Below, piece by piece: positions 33,995-42,440 of a DNA stretch of 64,000 nucleotides. Position 1 is the first letter of the stretch. Each line of letters begins with the position of its first letter. Source of the DNA: Hymenobacter metallilatus (GTDB lineage Bacteria; Bacteroidota; Bacteroidia; Cytophagales; Hymenobacteraceae); contig NZ_RWIS01000014.1 of the NCBI RefSeq assembly GCF_003944705.1, positions 1 through 64,000 of the forward strand. The letters run 5' to 3'. The notes under the pieces were generated by a model. The model worked only from the letters and a program-made list of their open reading frames with translations, was not told the DNA's origin and did no database searches. A program made the translations under genes and the position numbers.

Positions 33995-35842
33995 ATGAAC
34001 ATTGCTACCCTCGAAGAATTAGCCGCGCTGCTTGAGCATCACTCTCAAAGTTGGACGCACACTCACCGAAGTGAACTACTGCCACTGCTTGAAGAAGCCA
34101 CCGTACCGGATTCGTTACTCGACCAGCGTCGGTGGGAGCGCATTGCGCTGGGCTTCTGGTTTAAAGAAGGCAAAGCGCAGCGTGAACAGGAGTTTACTAC
34201 TGACGCTGACGAAAAAGTGGGCTCGATACGGGTGGAAGAATTGCCGTCCGCTGCATTTGCATACTATCTGCAGCGCTATGAGCAGTCCACCAATGTGTAC
34301 CTGAAGGCCCGCTACGCACTGGTGCTTTGGAATGCGCCCAAACCCAATGCCTACGGCCGTATGGGCAATTTGGCGCATACCCATCTGCTGGAGGCGCTGG
34401 CTACAGCCGATTGTACGGGCCGCGATAAACGTAGGGACTGCATTCAGATGCTGGGTGCCTGCTGCGACTTGGCGTTGCTGCTGCGGCACCGCCAGCCCGA
34501 TACCGTCGAGGCCGTGCTGGACCGCTTCACCGGTGCGGTGCCCTTCGAGGCTGAGGGTCGTATTCCGCTGCTGCGGCTGATAGCGGACACGGGCAAGTTG
34601 TTTAAGCCGGACGTGCTGACAGATGAAGTGAGTTTGGCGTGTGAAGCACTGTTTGATGACTTTTTTGCGGCCGGCGAGTACGATGCGTGCGAGGCCCTGT
34701 GCCCGCTGGCCCGCACTGTGGCGCAGCGCCGGGGACGGGCCGTGGCGGAATGGTCTGACCGCTTGGGGCGGACCCACGAAGCCATGGCTGAAAGACGCCT
34801 TTCGGACCCCAGCGGGCTGGCTCCTTACGAGTTTTACCGCCGGGCAACCGAGGATTATCGTGCTGCTGGCAATACAGCCGCTTATGACCAAGCATTCCAG
34901 CGCCTGAACGAACTGAAATCTAAGATTCGGCTGGGAGCCACCAGCTTCCAACTCAAGCCGGAAGATGCTCAGGCCATGCAAGCCGACATCGACGACCGCA
35001 TCCAGCGCCTGACGCAGTACAGCCCCCACGACCTGCTCGAATATCTCACCGTTCACCCGGAAGTGCTCCCTGACTATGCCAGCGTGCGCGCATTTGCGGA
35101 GCAGCACAAAGGCTCGTTCTTCTTTGCCTCGGTGCCGACTTCCCAACTCGATGAAAACAAGAACACCCGTCGGGTGCAGTCCGACGAGGAAGTAGACAAA
35201 CTGACTGCTGATTTTTACGAGTGGATGCTTCAATTCCGGCTTGCCTCTTTGGTACCCCTTCTGGCAGCGTGCTACCGGGCGGGCAATTTCAGCTACGATT
35301 CCTTCTGCGCCTTTCTGGAGAAATCCAGTTGGATTGCCCAGCCACTGGGCGAAACTGCGGTCAACGGTCAGGAGGTAGTGTACACCTGGAAAGACTTGAT
35401 TTACCCCATTCTACGTGACTTTTTTCAGCAGCTGGCCGTCGGCATAGACGGTGGCCGCGAAAACTTTGTCTTGTCAATTGATTCGCTAACCGTGAAGCTG
35501 GAAGGCCTGCTGCGCGACCTGCTGCAGCGTTCCGGCGCGAACACCACCGCCAACGACAAGCACCAAGACCTGCGGGAAGTATTCATCGAATCCTTACTGA
35601 ACCACGCCGTGGCGCAGGAATTGTTCGATGAAAGCACGCGCTACTTCCTGCGCTACCTGCTGCTCGCGCCCGGGATGAACCTGCGTAATAACGTCGCCCA
35701 CTGCTATTACCGCTATCAGGACCAGTATTCATTCGACAAAATCATTCTGCTGTTGTGTGGCCTGCTGCGCATTGCCAACTTTCGCTTTGAGCCTTTAGAC
35801 CCGCCGGCCGCTGCTCCAACCGATGAATCGGCTCCAGCCTAG
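33995..35842 (+). CDS. DUF4209 protein with HEPN-like RxxxxH motif
   Basis: 615 residues from ATG 33995 (MNIATLEELAALLEHHS). It is mostly alpha-helical. Near the C-terminus MNLRNNVAHCYY holds Arg-Asn-Asn-Val-Ala-His (residues ~564-569), the RX4H signature of HEPN RNases, preceded by LREVFIESLLNHAVAQELFD as in DUF4209. HEPN proteins often act as RNA-cutting effectors in toxin and phage-defence systems. No partner gene is adjacent on the same strand. It ends before a strong bidirectional terminator at 35901. RNase activity is an inference. Confidence 0.75.
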   Translation: MNIATLEELAALLEHHSQSWTHTHRSELLPLLEEATVPDSLLDQRRWERIALGFWFKEGKAQREQEFTTDADEKVGSIRVEELPSAAFAYYLQRYEQSTNVYLKARYALVLWNAPKPNAYGRMGNLAHTHLLEALATADCTGRDKRRDCIQMLGACCDLALLLRHRQPDTVEAVLDRFTGAVPFEAEGRIPLLRLIADTGKLFKPDVLTDEVSLACEALFDDFFAAGEYDACEALCPLARTVAQRRGRAVAEWSDRLGRTHEAMAERRLSDPSGLAPYEFYRRATEDYRAAGNTAAYDQAFQRLNELKSKIRLGATSFQLKPEDAQAMQADIDDRIQRLTQYSPHDLLEYLTVHPEVLPDYASVRAFAEQHKGSFFFASVPTSQLDENKNTRRVQSDEEVDKLTADFYEWMLQFRLASLVPLLAACYRAGNFSYDSFCAFLEKSSWIAQPLGETAVNGQEVVYTWKDLIYPILRDFFQQLAVGIDGGRENFVLSIDSLTVKLEGLLRDLLQRSGANTTANDKHQDLREVFIESLLNHAVAQELFDESTRYFLRYLLLAPGMNLRNNVAHCYYRYQDQYSFDKIILLLCGLLRIANFRFEPLDPPAAAPTDESAPA

Positions 35843-35900
35843 CTGGGGCTGCTATTAGCTACTCAGGCCCACGCGGAAAAGGTGGATAGCCATGTGATAG

Positions 35901-35935
35901 AAAAGGGGCCTCACCAATTAGGTGAGGCCCCTTTT
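35901..35935. terminator. Bidirectional intrinsic terminator
   Basis: AAAAGGGGCCTCACC (35901-35915) pairs perfectly with GGTGAGGCCCCTTTT (35921-35935) around a 5-base loop. A and T runs on both sides make it work in both directions, between the convergent DUF4209 and SMEK genes. Confidence 0.92.
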
Positions 35936-35970
35936 AATATGCCAGCACGTAGCAATGACCGGCGCGGCAG

Positions 35971-37059
35971 TTATTTCAGCTTCTCGCGCATTGTGTTGTC
36001 GAAGAGATAGGTTGGCTTCTTGGTGTCGTAAACTCCGGCTCGCCCGTACAGGATATCTTCGTAAGGCATGCCATCCTTCGCGTACTCTACATAGAGCGAT
36101 GGGTAGCCCGAATACGGGTCTGTTTCCATGTCCAGTTTGACAATGTAGTCGTAAGGGATTCGGTAGAACGGATGGTAAGTGATGACGGTGTAGGCTGGGT
36201 TGTTTTTTCTGGTTTCATCGTCCCAGTTCAGCAGGTCCCATTTTCCGCTCTTATCGAAAATGGCCTTGCCGCCCATGCCGATGAACTCAATGCCGTTGTC
36301 GTAAAAGTCCCAGAACTGCATTTTGAACCAAGAACTGATTTGGCCGGCGGGGGTAGGGCGAACTTCAGGATAGGAGCGGTCATCCACCGAGCGCACGATG
36401 ACACTGTCGTACCGAAACTTGACCCACGGCTCGTAGTAGGCGTGCTCCCAATACTCGTGGTCGAGGTTTTTCAACAGGGCCTTCTTCATCCTATCCCGCA
36501 GGGCCAGGTTCTTCTTAAGCTTGGCCGCACTACTTTGCCTCGGAGCTGACTTGGTGCCGCTTTGGTTTTCGTAGAGTAGAATCTTGGCTATTTCCTCGAT
36601 TTTGGGTGTGGGCAGCGAATTGATTTTATTTAGCAGCCCGTGAAAATCAATGATATTCTGGTCGCTGGTGAAGGCAAAGTGCTGCTGGGTATCGAAGTCT
36701 GGGTAGCTCTTCTGCTTTTTGCCCAATATCAGCACAAAAAGCTGGTCGTAGGCCTGATAAAGGCCATTGGCCAGGAAACTATCGATGGTATACTGAATTT
36801 TCTTGGTGGCCTTGGTGGTCGTCACCTGCACCGCTACCCGGTTAAAATTGTCGGCCAGGTCAATGGCAGGGAAGTTGTTCTGCACCAGATTGATGTTGTG
36901 CAGATTGTAGCCATACACGCTGTTGAGCAGGCGGCAGATGGTATGCTCCGAAAAGAGGTTGGCATCATACAGGTTGAGGGCATTTCGGTTTGATAGCTCT
37001 ACTTCCCAGCGGGTCAACTCGCGCACGATTTTCTTTAGTTCTTCTTCTCGCTTTATCAT
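35971..37059 (-). CDS. SMEK-domain protein
   Basis: 362 residues. The N-terminal SMEK-type domain is visible: IVRELTRWEVELSNRNALN, NLFSEHTICRLLNSVYGYN, then FPAIDLADNFNRVAVQVTTT and KIQYTIDSF. The IDLAD, VAVQVT pattern resembles a PD-(D/E)xK-like nuclease core with Gln at the middle position. Residues ~190-362 form a second region rich in aromatic residues (WVKFRYDSVIVRSV, SWFKMQFWDFYDNG) with no recognised family. It stands alone between a terminator and the AbiE-like pair. Likely a defence or toxin-type effector, by context only. Confidence 0.65.
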   Translation of the reverse strand: MIKREEELKKIVRELTRWEVELSNRNALNLYDANLFSEHTICRLLNSVYGYNLHNINLVQNNFPAIDLADNFNRVAVQVTTTKATKKIQYTIDSFLANGLYQAYDQLFVLILGKKQKSYPDFDTQQHFAFTSDQNIIDFHGLLNKINSLPTPKIEEIAKILLYENQSGTKSAPRQSSAAKLKKNLALRDRMKKALLKNLDHEYWEHAYYEPWVKFRYDSVIVRSVDDRSYPEVRPTPAGQISSWFKMQFWDFYDNGIEFIGMGGKAIFDKSGKWDLLNWDDETRKNNPAYTVITYHPFYRIPYDYIVKLDMETDPYSGYPSLYVEYAKDGMPYEDILYGRAGVYDTKKPTYLFDNTMREKLK

Positions 37060-37189
37060 CTGCTAGGTATCAGGGCTCTTCAAGGGTATCGAACGGCACG
37101 AAAGTAGACGATGCGTTAGATCTCCAATAGTATGTTTTAAGCTAAGTTGGGGATTCTAGCAGGAATCGAATGGTGGGCTGTTAGCCGGG

Positions 37190-38164
37190 TTACAGCCCAT
37201 CGTAGACCCGCAACTGCTGTGCAATGCGCTGCATAACCTGTAGCACTTGGTCAAACGCGGGTAGCGGGCTGTGCAGCAGGCTTGGCAACTCTTGCTCGTA
37301 TGACTGCTGAAGCTGGCGTAAGTTCACCGTTTCCTCGGTGTAGGCCCAACAGGCCGTCAGAGGCCTGGTTTTCCACTCCAGGGTCGGGCCAATGACGCCC
37401 GCACGCGCATCATCGCGCTGCACGGCTGCGAGCTGCTGGGCCAGGCCGTGACCGGCTAGCAGGGCGGCCACCTCGGGCTGGCTGGCCAGCTGGTGCAAGT
37501 CGTAGAGGTGGCGCACTTTGCGGCCCGTTGCCGCGAGCGGGTCTTCTTCGTATGACGCGCGCACCAGGGCCATGATTTTCTCGGCAAACGTGCGTGAAAG
37601 GCTCAGTACGTTGAAATCGAAAGCTTCCAGGCCGTATTCCTGCACGGCGTCCGGCTGCCCATGGTCGAGTAGGTACTGGCCAAGGTAGGAAATCAAGGGA
37701 CGCTTACTGTGCGGCTCGGGTTCTCCAAAGGCCGTTATTTCCAGCAGAATGTGCTCAGTAGCCGTCGGCACCGGGTCGGTGAACAGGTGGGGGTACTGGT
37801 GGTGCACTAGCCGGTTGTGGCCGCGCTTGCTGGTGGAGCCCGGCACGTCTACTTCGGGCAAGTCGCCAGCGGCGATTTTATGGATGTCGCGGATGAGCCG
37901 TTTCAGCGCGCCGTCGCTTTGCTGCTCCTGCAGGATAACGGCCAGGTCCACATCCTCCGAAAACCGCTCAATAAGCCCGTAGCCCTTGGAGAGCGAGGTG
38001 CCTCCCTTGAACACGACGTGGTCGGCCACAGCCGAGTCGGCCAGGTTGCGCAGCACCCAGGTTACCCAGTAGTCTTTCTCGATAAAGCTTTGCCGCATCC
38101 CCCGGGCCGTCGCAGTGATGGTAATCAGGTTGCGAAAGTCCTGCTCGTGGGTGTGCAGGGTCAT
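37190..38164 (-). CDS. abiEii: AbiEii-like nucleotidyltransferase toxin
   Basis: 324 residues from ATG 38164, chosen because it forms an ATGA overlap with the upstream antitoxin gene. The nucleotidyltransferase signature is clear: FIEKDYWVTWVLRNL (27-41), VVFKGGTSLSKGYGL (50-64) and RFSEDVDLAV (67-76). AbiEii-type toxins use NTPs to modify RNA or other targets and cause growth arrest on phage attack. Helical C-terminal region (ALVRASYEEDPLAATGRKVR, HLYDLHQLA) is typical. The pairing with a DUF6088/AbiEi-like partner supports a type IV toxin-antitoxin system. Confidence 0.88.
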   Translation of the reverse strand: MTLHTHEQDFRNLITITATARGMRQSFIEKDYWVTWVLRNLADSAVADHVVFKGGTSLSKGYGLIERFSEDVDLAVILQEQQSDGALKRLIRDIHKIAAGDLPEVDVPGSTSKRGHNRLVHHQYPHLFTDPVPTATEHILLEITAFGEPEPHSKRPLISYLGQYLLDHGQPDAVQEYGLEAFDFNVLSLSRTFAEKIMALVRASYEEDPLAATGRKVRHLYDLHQLASQPEVAALLAGHGLAQQLAAVQRDDARAGVIGPTLEWKTRPLTACWAYTEETVNLRQLQQSYEQELPSLLHSPLPAFDQVLQVMQRIAQQLRVYDGL

Positions 38165-38910
38165 CGGATTTGCCACTGCGCGCGGTTGGGTAAGGCCTGC
38201 TCGGACAAACCAAGCTTATAAGTGGATAAGGGATTCAGGCTGGCTTTCAGCGTAGTGGCTAACTTGACTTCACCCAGCCCTTCCAGCAGGGCCCCCAGCA
38301 GGGCGCGCGTGGCCGGATTGTAGTCCTGCGCCAAGCGAACCAGAGCGGCCTGCTCAGCCGGTGGTAGCTGCTTTACCTGCTCGCGCAGGCGCAGCAGAGC
38401 CGCGGCTGGCGAAGTGTCGGGCAGGCGCTTAATCTGCCGCAGGGCATCCAGCAGCTGGCAGAGCTTTACCTGCTCCGGCTTGACATCGGCCCGGCTGCGC
38501 ACGAAGCGCACGCGCACGTTGCCGACTTTCTTGGGCCGTCCCGGCCGGGACGTGGCAATCTGAATTTCCTGCGGTACCTGCGTGGTCAGGCCCAGCCGGT
38601 TGAAGGCCGCTACGCCGGTGGGGTAGCCCAGCAGTTTTTTGCTGGGCGTTTGCAGCAGCACCTGCAGCACCTGCTGCTCGGAGACCGGTACCGGGCCGAA
38701 CCGACTCTGCATGGGGAGGCGGTAGGTGCCTTTGGTGACCTGCTGCACCACGCCTTCCTGGCGCAGCCGGCTCAGGTTCACGGCCACCGTGCCCGGCGCG
38801 ATGTCCAGGTTGGCAAAGTCCTGGTAGCGCACGAGGGCGCCCGGCTCCAGCTTTTGCAGGCGGTTGAGGATTTTCTGGCGGGCGGTCGTGGTTTTAGTCG
38901 CTTTTTCCAT
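38161..38910 (-). CDS. abiEi: AbiEi-like antitoxin / DUF6088 transcription regulator
   Basis: 249 residues from ATG 38910 (MEKATKTTTARQ). A 22-residue extension to 38976 is possible but unlikely. The N-terminus is a winged helix (QKILNRLQKLEPGALVRYQD, then TVAVNLSRLRQEGVVQQVTK and GTYRLP) like AbiEi, which represses its own operon. The middle (LGYPTGVAAFNRLGLTTQVP) is the conserved DUF6088 segment. The C-terminal half is helical. Stop and toxin start overlap as ATGA, so the two are translationally coupled. Confidence 0.83.
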   Translation of the reverse strand: MEKATKTTTARQKILNRLQKLEPGALVRYQDFANLDIAPGTVAVNLSRLRQEGVVQQVTKGTYRLPMQSRFGPVPVSEQQVLQVLLQTPSKKLLGYPTGVAAFNRLGLTTQVPQEIQIATSRPGRPKKVGNVRVRFVRSRADVKPEQVKLCQLLDALRQIKRLPDTSPAAALLRLREQVKQLPPAEQAALVRLAQDYNPATRALLGALLEGLGEVKLATTLKASLNPLSTYKLGLSEQALPNRAQWQIR

Positions 38911-39025
38911 CTGCTTCGGCCAGTAAAGATACGCTAATTGTAAAGTTTTTTTACTGCAAAACATTACAAAGTACACGTTGTGTTCCGGTGAGTAGCGGAT
39001 TCAGATAATACCAGGCGGGAAACAT

Positions 39026-39069
39026 AAACACCCTCCTGCTACCTTGTTACAGGCAACAGGAGGGTGTTT
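39026..39069 (-). terminator. Hairpin at the end of the tra operon
   Basis: AAACACCCTCCTG (39026-39038) pairs with CAGGAGGGTGTTT (39057-39069), 13 bp perfect, 18-base loop. It lies just past the last minus-strand tra-region gene. The T run is weak. Confidence 0.7.
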
Positions 39070-39095
39070 GCGAAGTGCCACGCGGTGTAGTGCTG

Positions 39096-39284
39096 CTAGT
39101 GGTTGTACGGGTCGTAGCGGTCCTGGGGGCTGCGGGAAGCCCGGTGCATGACGGAGCTGGAAAGGCGAAAGAACTTGAAGCCGAAATAGAGGAGCAGGCC
39201 CCAGGTGGCCACCTGCGCCCCCCAACTCGGAGCCCAGGATGAGTAGAGAAAGATAACCAGCGCGATAAGCAGCGGAATACGCAT
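39096..39284 (-). CDS. Small membrane protein at the end of the tra operon
   Basis: 62 residues with a hydrophobic N-terminal helix (IPLLIALVIFLYSSWAP) and a second hydrophobic stretch (VATWGLLLYFGFKFFRL), then a basic tail. Probably two inner-membrane segments. It is on the same strand as the tra genes and followed by a terminator hairpin, so it looks like the last operon gene. Function unknown. Confidence 0.55.
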   Translation of the reverse strand: MRIPLLIALVIFLYSSWAPSWGAQVATWGLLLYFGFKFFRLSSSVMHRASRSPQDRYDPYNH

Positions 39285-39411
39285 AGCAATAGGGGTTGGA
39301 ATGAGTGGTAAGCTGGTCGCTTGCCCTGCCTTCTTCTACCGGGTAAACAACCTGACGCTGATTTGGTGCATTTCAGTTGCTACGTAGCAAGGTGCAGGGT
39401 ATTGATAGGGG

Positions 39412-40569
39412 CTAGCGGAAGCCGCGGGCCCGGAGTAGGTCGCTGTTGGAAAGCTTAAGCTTGATATTACGCCCGCCCCCCTTCTCATACACCTCGATAA
39501 CCAGGTTTTTCTGGTCGGGGATGGTGAACTTTTTGAATACAAATACCTGCTGGAGCTTGCCGGCGGCTTCAATCTTTTTCAGGTTGCCGTTGTAGACGTA
39601 GGTAGGCGTGAGTTCAATGGCCTGTTCGGCCGTGCGCTTGACCAGCTTCTTGTCCTGGATGTAAAACTTGACGAAATCCACGTCATACGTCACGTTGGAG
39701 CGGTTACGCAGGTGCAGTGGGAAAAACAAGGTTTCCTGCTGGTAGCCCACGCTGCCCGCGCGTACGCTAAGCTGATTTTTCGTGTCGCTGGCCGCCGAGC
39801 CGCCGCGCGCCAGGGCCTGCTTAGAATAGGCATCCAGGTTGCCCTGGGGAATGGGCGTGTTCGACAGGATGGCCTCGCTGCCACTGCCGGCCTGGGCGGT
39901 GGAACCGGTCATCGTGCTCAGGTCCAGGCTCAGCACCTTGGGGTCGTGCTGGTAGTTCACGACGAACATATACAGCTTGCCCCCGGAGGTAAGCACGGTC
40001 ATGTTGGTTTCGGTCAGGCGGTTGCTGGCCGCCTTCACGCGCACGATGTTGTCGGCGCCCGTGGCTTTGGCGGCCAGAATGCCGGAGTTACCCAGGTCGA
40101 CGTAGGTGACCGGGTAGGGAAACACGAGGTGCGTGGTTTTCTGGTCTGAGACGTAGAGCGGGAGGACGGGCAGCTTGGCGGAGCCCGCGCTGGCTGCGCC
40201 CAGGTCCAGGCCCAGTTGGCGCGGGTTGCGCTGGTAGCCCACCACGAAGGAGTAGAGCTTGCCGCTGGCCGTGAGCACGGTCATGTTGGTTTCGCTGAAG
40301 CCGCTGCCGGCCGCCTTGACCCGCACGATGTTCTCGGAGCCCGTAGCCTTGGCCGCAATCAGCCCGGCGCTGCCCAAATCAACATACGTGACCGGGGACG
40401 GGAAAACCAGGTGGGTGGTTTTTTGCTCCGACACGAACAGCGGATACGTCGCCAGCTTTGCGGCGGCTGGGGCCACGGGTCGGGTGCTGGCCAGCGTCGT
40501 GGATTGGGCCAGGGCGGGCGCAGCGGCCAGGCTGAGGGGCAGGGTGCAGAGGGCAAGGGCGATTCTCAT
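39412..40569 (-). CDS. traN: Conjugative transfer protein TraN (DUF4138) with duplicated N-terminal domain
   Basis: 385 residues. Signal peptide (residues 1-22, cleavage near PALAQ). Two near-identical repeats follow, about 42-123 and 134-215; each contains LFVSEQKTTHLVF-like, PVTYVDLG, AAKATG, NIVRVKAA, ETNMTVLT and GKLY elements. The C-terminal part (HLRNRSNVTYDVDFVKFYIQ) is the DUF4138 TraN core. TraN is an outer-membrane-associated part of Bacteroidetes conjugation machines. The repeated N-terminal domain makes it longer than usual TraN proteins. Nine base pairs downstream of traM. Confidence 0.85.
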   Translation of the reverse strand: MRIALALCTLPLSLAAAPALAQSTTLASTRPVAPAAAKLATYPLFVSEQKTTHLVFPSPVTYVDLGSAGLIAAKATGSENIVRVKAAGSGFSETNMTVLTASGKLYSFVVGYQRNPRQLGLDLGAASAGSAKLPVLPLYVSDQKTTHLVFPYPVTYVDLGNSGILAAKATGADNIVRVKAASNRLTETNMTVLTSGGKLYMFVVNYQHDPKVLSLDLSTMTGSTAQAGSGSEAILSNTPIPQGNLDAYSKQALARGGSAASDTKNQLSVRAGSVGYQQETLFFPLHLRNRSNVTYDVDFVKFYIQDKKLVKRTAEQAIELTPTYVYNGNLKKIEAAGKLQQVFVFKKFTIPDQKNLVIEVYEKGGGRNIKLKLSNSDLLRARGFR

Positions 40570-40577
40570 AGCGTAGC

Positions 40578-41777
40578 TTATTTATCAATCTTCAACATGA
40601 CCTGGTAGCCGGCTTTCAGGCGCACCTTGACCAGGCGGATTTTCTTCTGGCCGAGCCCCTTGACGGCAGTAACCGCGACGCCGGCCGCGGCCAGGGTGGG
40701 GTCGGCGCTCATGGTCATGGCATCGGCGGCATTCAGGCCGTCGGCGCCGGCCTGCTTGGCCGCGTCCCGGGTAATGGCGCCCGGGATGTGCAGGCCTTCC
40801 AGCCCGTCCACGTCGTAGACTTCCAGGGCCACCGGGAAGACCCGATTACCGGTTTTCAGCGTTTCGATGCTGATGTTCAGCCGCTCCCCGGCTAAGCTGC
40901 ACTTGCCATAGATGAAGGTGTTGGCCGGCAGGGCGCGGCCGTTGACCACGGCCGATTCCGTCAGGCGCATTTTCACCAGCGAGCCGCTGACGACTTCCTG
41001 CGATTCGTGAATGACGGCCGGCAGGGTGTTGGCATCCTCATTCGCCGCCCGTCCGTCATCCAGACCAGTGAACGAGGCCGTGCGCCGTGTGCCCGCGCCG
41101 CTAGAGCCCAGACGAGAAACGACGGCGTCGTCATCGACTACTTTGGCGCGGGTGCTGGCTTTTTTCTTCGGCTTGGCCACCGCCGGCGCGGCCGGGCGGG
41201 CTACCCCTCCCCCGCCGCTGTTGCTCTGCGCCAGCAGCTGGGCCATCTGTAGCTGAGCGTCTTTCTCGGCCAGCTCCCGCTCATGCTGGCTGCGCATCAG
41301 CTCCAGCTGCTCCTGGGGCGTGAGGGTGCCGGGTGCTGCTGCAGTTGGAGTGGCTGCAGCGCCGGGCGCGGCCCCACCGTTCAGCTGCGCCTGCTGGGCG
41401 GCAATGAGCTGCTGCTGGGCTTCCACCACGGATTTGTCAACCGACCCATTGGGCCCGGGCTTGCCATCGGCGCCGATGGAGTACGACAGACCCGAGCCGG
41501 CCGCCGTATCGAGACGGGCATCGACCAGCCCCCGGTTGCGTAGGGTATCTACCGGGCTGGCGTAGGCTTCGAGCTTGCTGGCGGTGATGGAGCCCTTCTC
41601 GGCCGTGGGCAGGGTGGTGTTAAAGCCGGACGGTACGTTCTGGGCCTCGGCGGGCGCGCCCTGCCCGCCGCCGCCCAGATAAAACATGACGGCCAGGAAG
41701 GGGACGCCCACCACCGGCAGGAAGGTGGCCATTTTGCGGGTGCGCAGAAATTGCGCGTCGTGCGGTTTGGTTTCCAT
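40578..41777 (-). CDS. traM: Conjugative transfer protein TraM (VirB10-like)
   Basis: 399 residues. One membrane helix near the N-terminus (TFLPVVGVPFLAVMFYLGGG), a low-complexity Ala/Pro/Gln-rich middle (~110-240) and a C-terminal conserved domain (VSGSLVKMRLTESAVVNGRA, NTFIYGKCSLAGERLNISIE, FPVALEVYDVDGLEGLHIPG) as in TraM of conjugative transposons. It probably spans the periplasm and links inner and outer membrane parts of the secretion channel. Sits between traK and traN with gaps of ~10 bp, consistent with an operon. Confidence 0.88.
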   Translation of the reverse strand: METKPHDAQFLRTRKMATFLPVVGVPFLAVMFYLGGGGQGAPAEAQNVPSGFNTTLPTAEKGSITASKLEAYASPVDTLRNRGLVDARLDTAAGSGLSYSIGADGKPGPNGSVDKSVVEAQQQLIAAQQAQLNGGAAPGAAATPTAAAPGTLTPQEQLELMRSQHERELAEKDAQLQMAQLLAQSNSGGGGVARPAAPAVAKPKKKASTRAKVVDDDAVVSRLGSSGAGTRRTASFTGLDDGRAANEDANTLPAVIHESQEVVSGSLVKMRLTESAVVNGRALPANTFIYGKCSLAGERLNISIETLKTGNRVFPVALEVYDVDGLEGLHIPGAITRDAAKQAGADGLNAADAMTMSADPTLAAAGVAVTAVKGLGQKKIRLVKVRLKAGYQVMLKIDK

Positions 41778-41787
41778 CGGGTGGGGC

Positions 41788-42402
41788 TTAGCGGGGCTGG
41801 GTGCTGAGGTCTTCGTTGCGCAGAACCCGCCAGTTCTCCATCAGGAAGCCGTGCGGGTTGTTCTCCGAGCGCGTCACGTCGCGCAGGGAGCATTCCGAGA
41901 GGAAGTTGCGGGTGGTCACCGAGGTGGCCCGAATCACCCGCTGGTGCCCGTAGCACCGCGCCACCAGTGGGCGCGCGTTGGTTATCACCACGCTGTCCAC
42001 ACTCATTTCCAGGCTGATGTTGGCGGCAATCAGGTCGTTGTAGAAGCCCTTCTCCTTGAAGTTCTCGTACTGCCGCTTCGCGGAGTTATCGGCCAGGTAC
42101 AGCGCCTTATTCACGTTGCTGTCGATGGCTTTCTGATCGGGGTCCAGGGTGAAAAACAGCTCGTGGAAGCGCGTAACGTGGGCGCGGGCCTCCACCGGCC
42201 GGTTGGCCCGCGCATCCCGGGCGCCGGCCGTGAGCAGCTGCCCGCCTTCCAGCACGTAGATGCGGTTGGCGGCCGCCGTGGTGGTCTGGAATGCGAAGTA
42301 GGCAATGGCGCCGGCCAGCACCAGCACCGCCACGATAAAGAGCAGGGCCAGAGTCTTGACCTGCTGGAAGGCGGAATCAATAGTTTTCAGGGATGCGAAC
42401 AT
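41788..42402 (-). CDS. traK: Conjugative transfer protein TraK (VirB8-like)
   Basis: 204 residues. N-terminal membrane helix (LALLFIVAVLVLAGAIAYFA), then the conserved TraK features VTRFHELFFTLDPDQKAIDS, NVNKALYLADNSAKRQYEN and TTRNFLSECSLRDVTRSENN, ending GFLMENWRVLRNEDL. It serves as an assembly scaffold in the inner membrane of the type IV secretion system. Full length. Directly upstream of traM; there is no separate traL between them. Confidence 0.92.
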   Translation of the reverse strand: MFASLKTIDSAFQQVKTLALLFIVAVLVLAGAIAYFAFQTTTAAANRIYVLEGGQLLTAGARDARANRPVEARAHVTRFHELFFTLDPDQKAIDSNVNKALYLADNSAKRQYENFKEKGFYNDLIAANISLEMSVDSVVITNARPLVARCYGHQRVIRATSVTTRNFLSECSLRDVTRSENNPHGFLMENWRVLRNEDLSTQPR

Positions 42403-42440
42403 GGCTAGGGAGGGCTAGTGAGGAATAAGTGAGCCCGGGC

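Noticed and set aside
34115..35233. 372-codon minus-strand frame inside the DUF4209 gene
   Set aside because: DUF4209 has a conserved HEPN motif and good context; the opposite frame has none.
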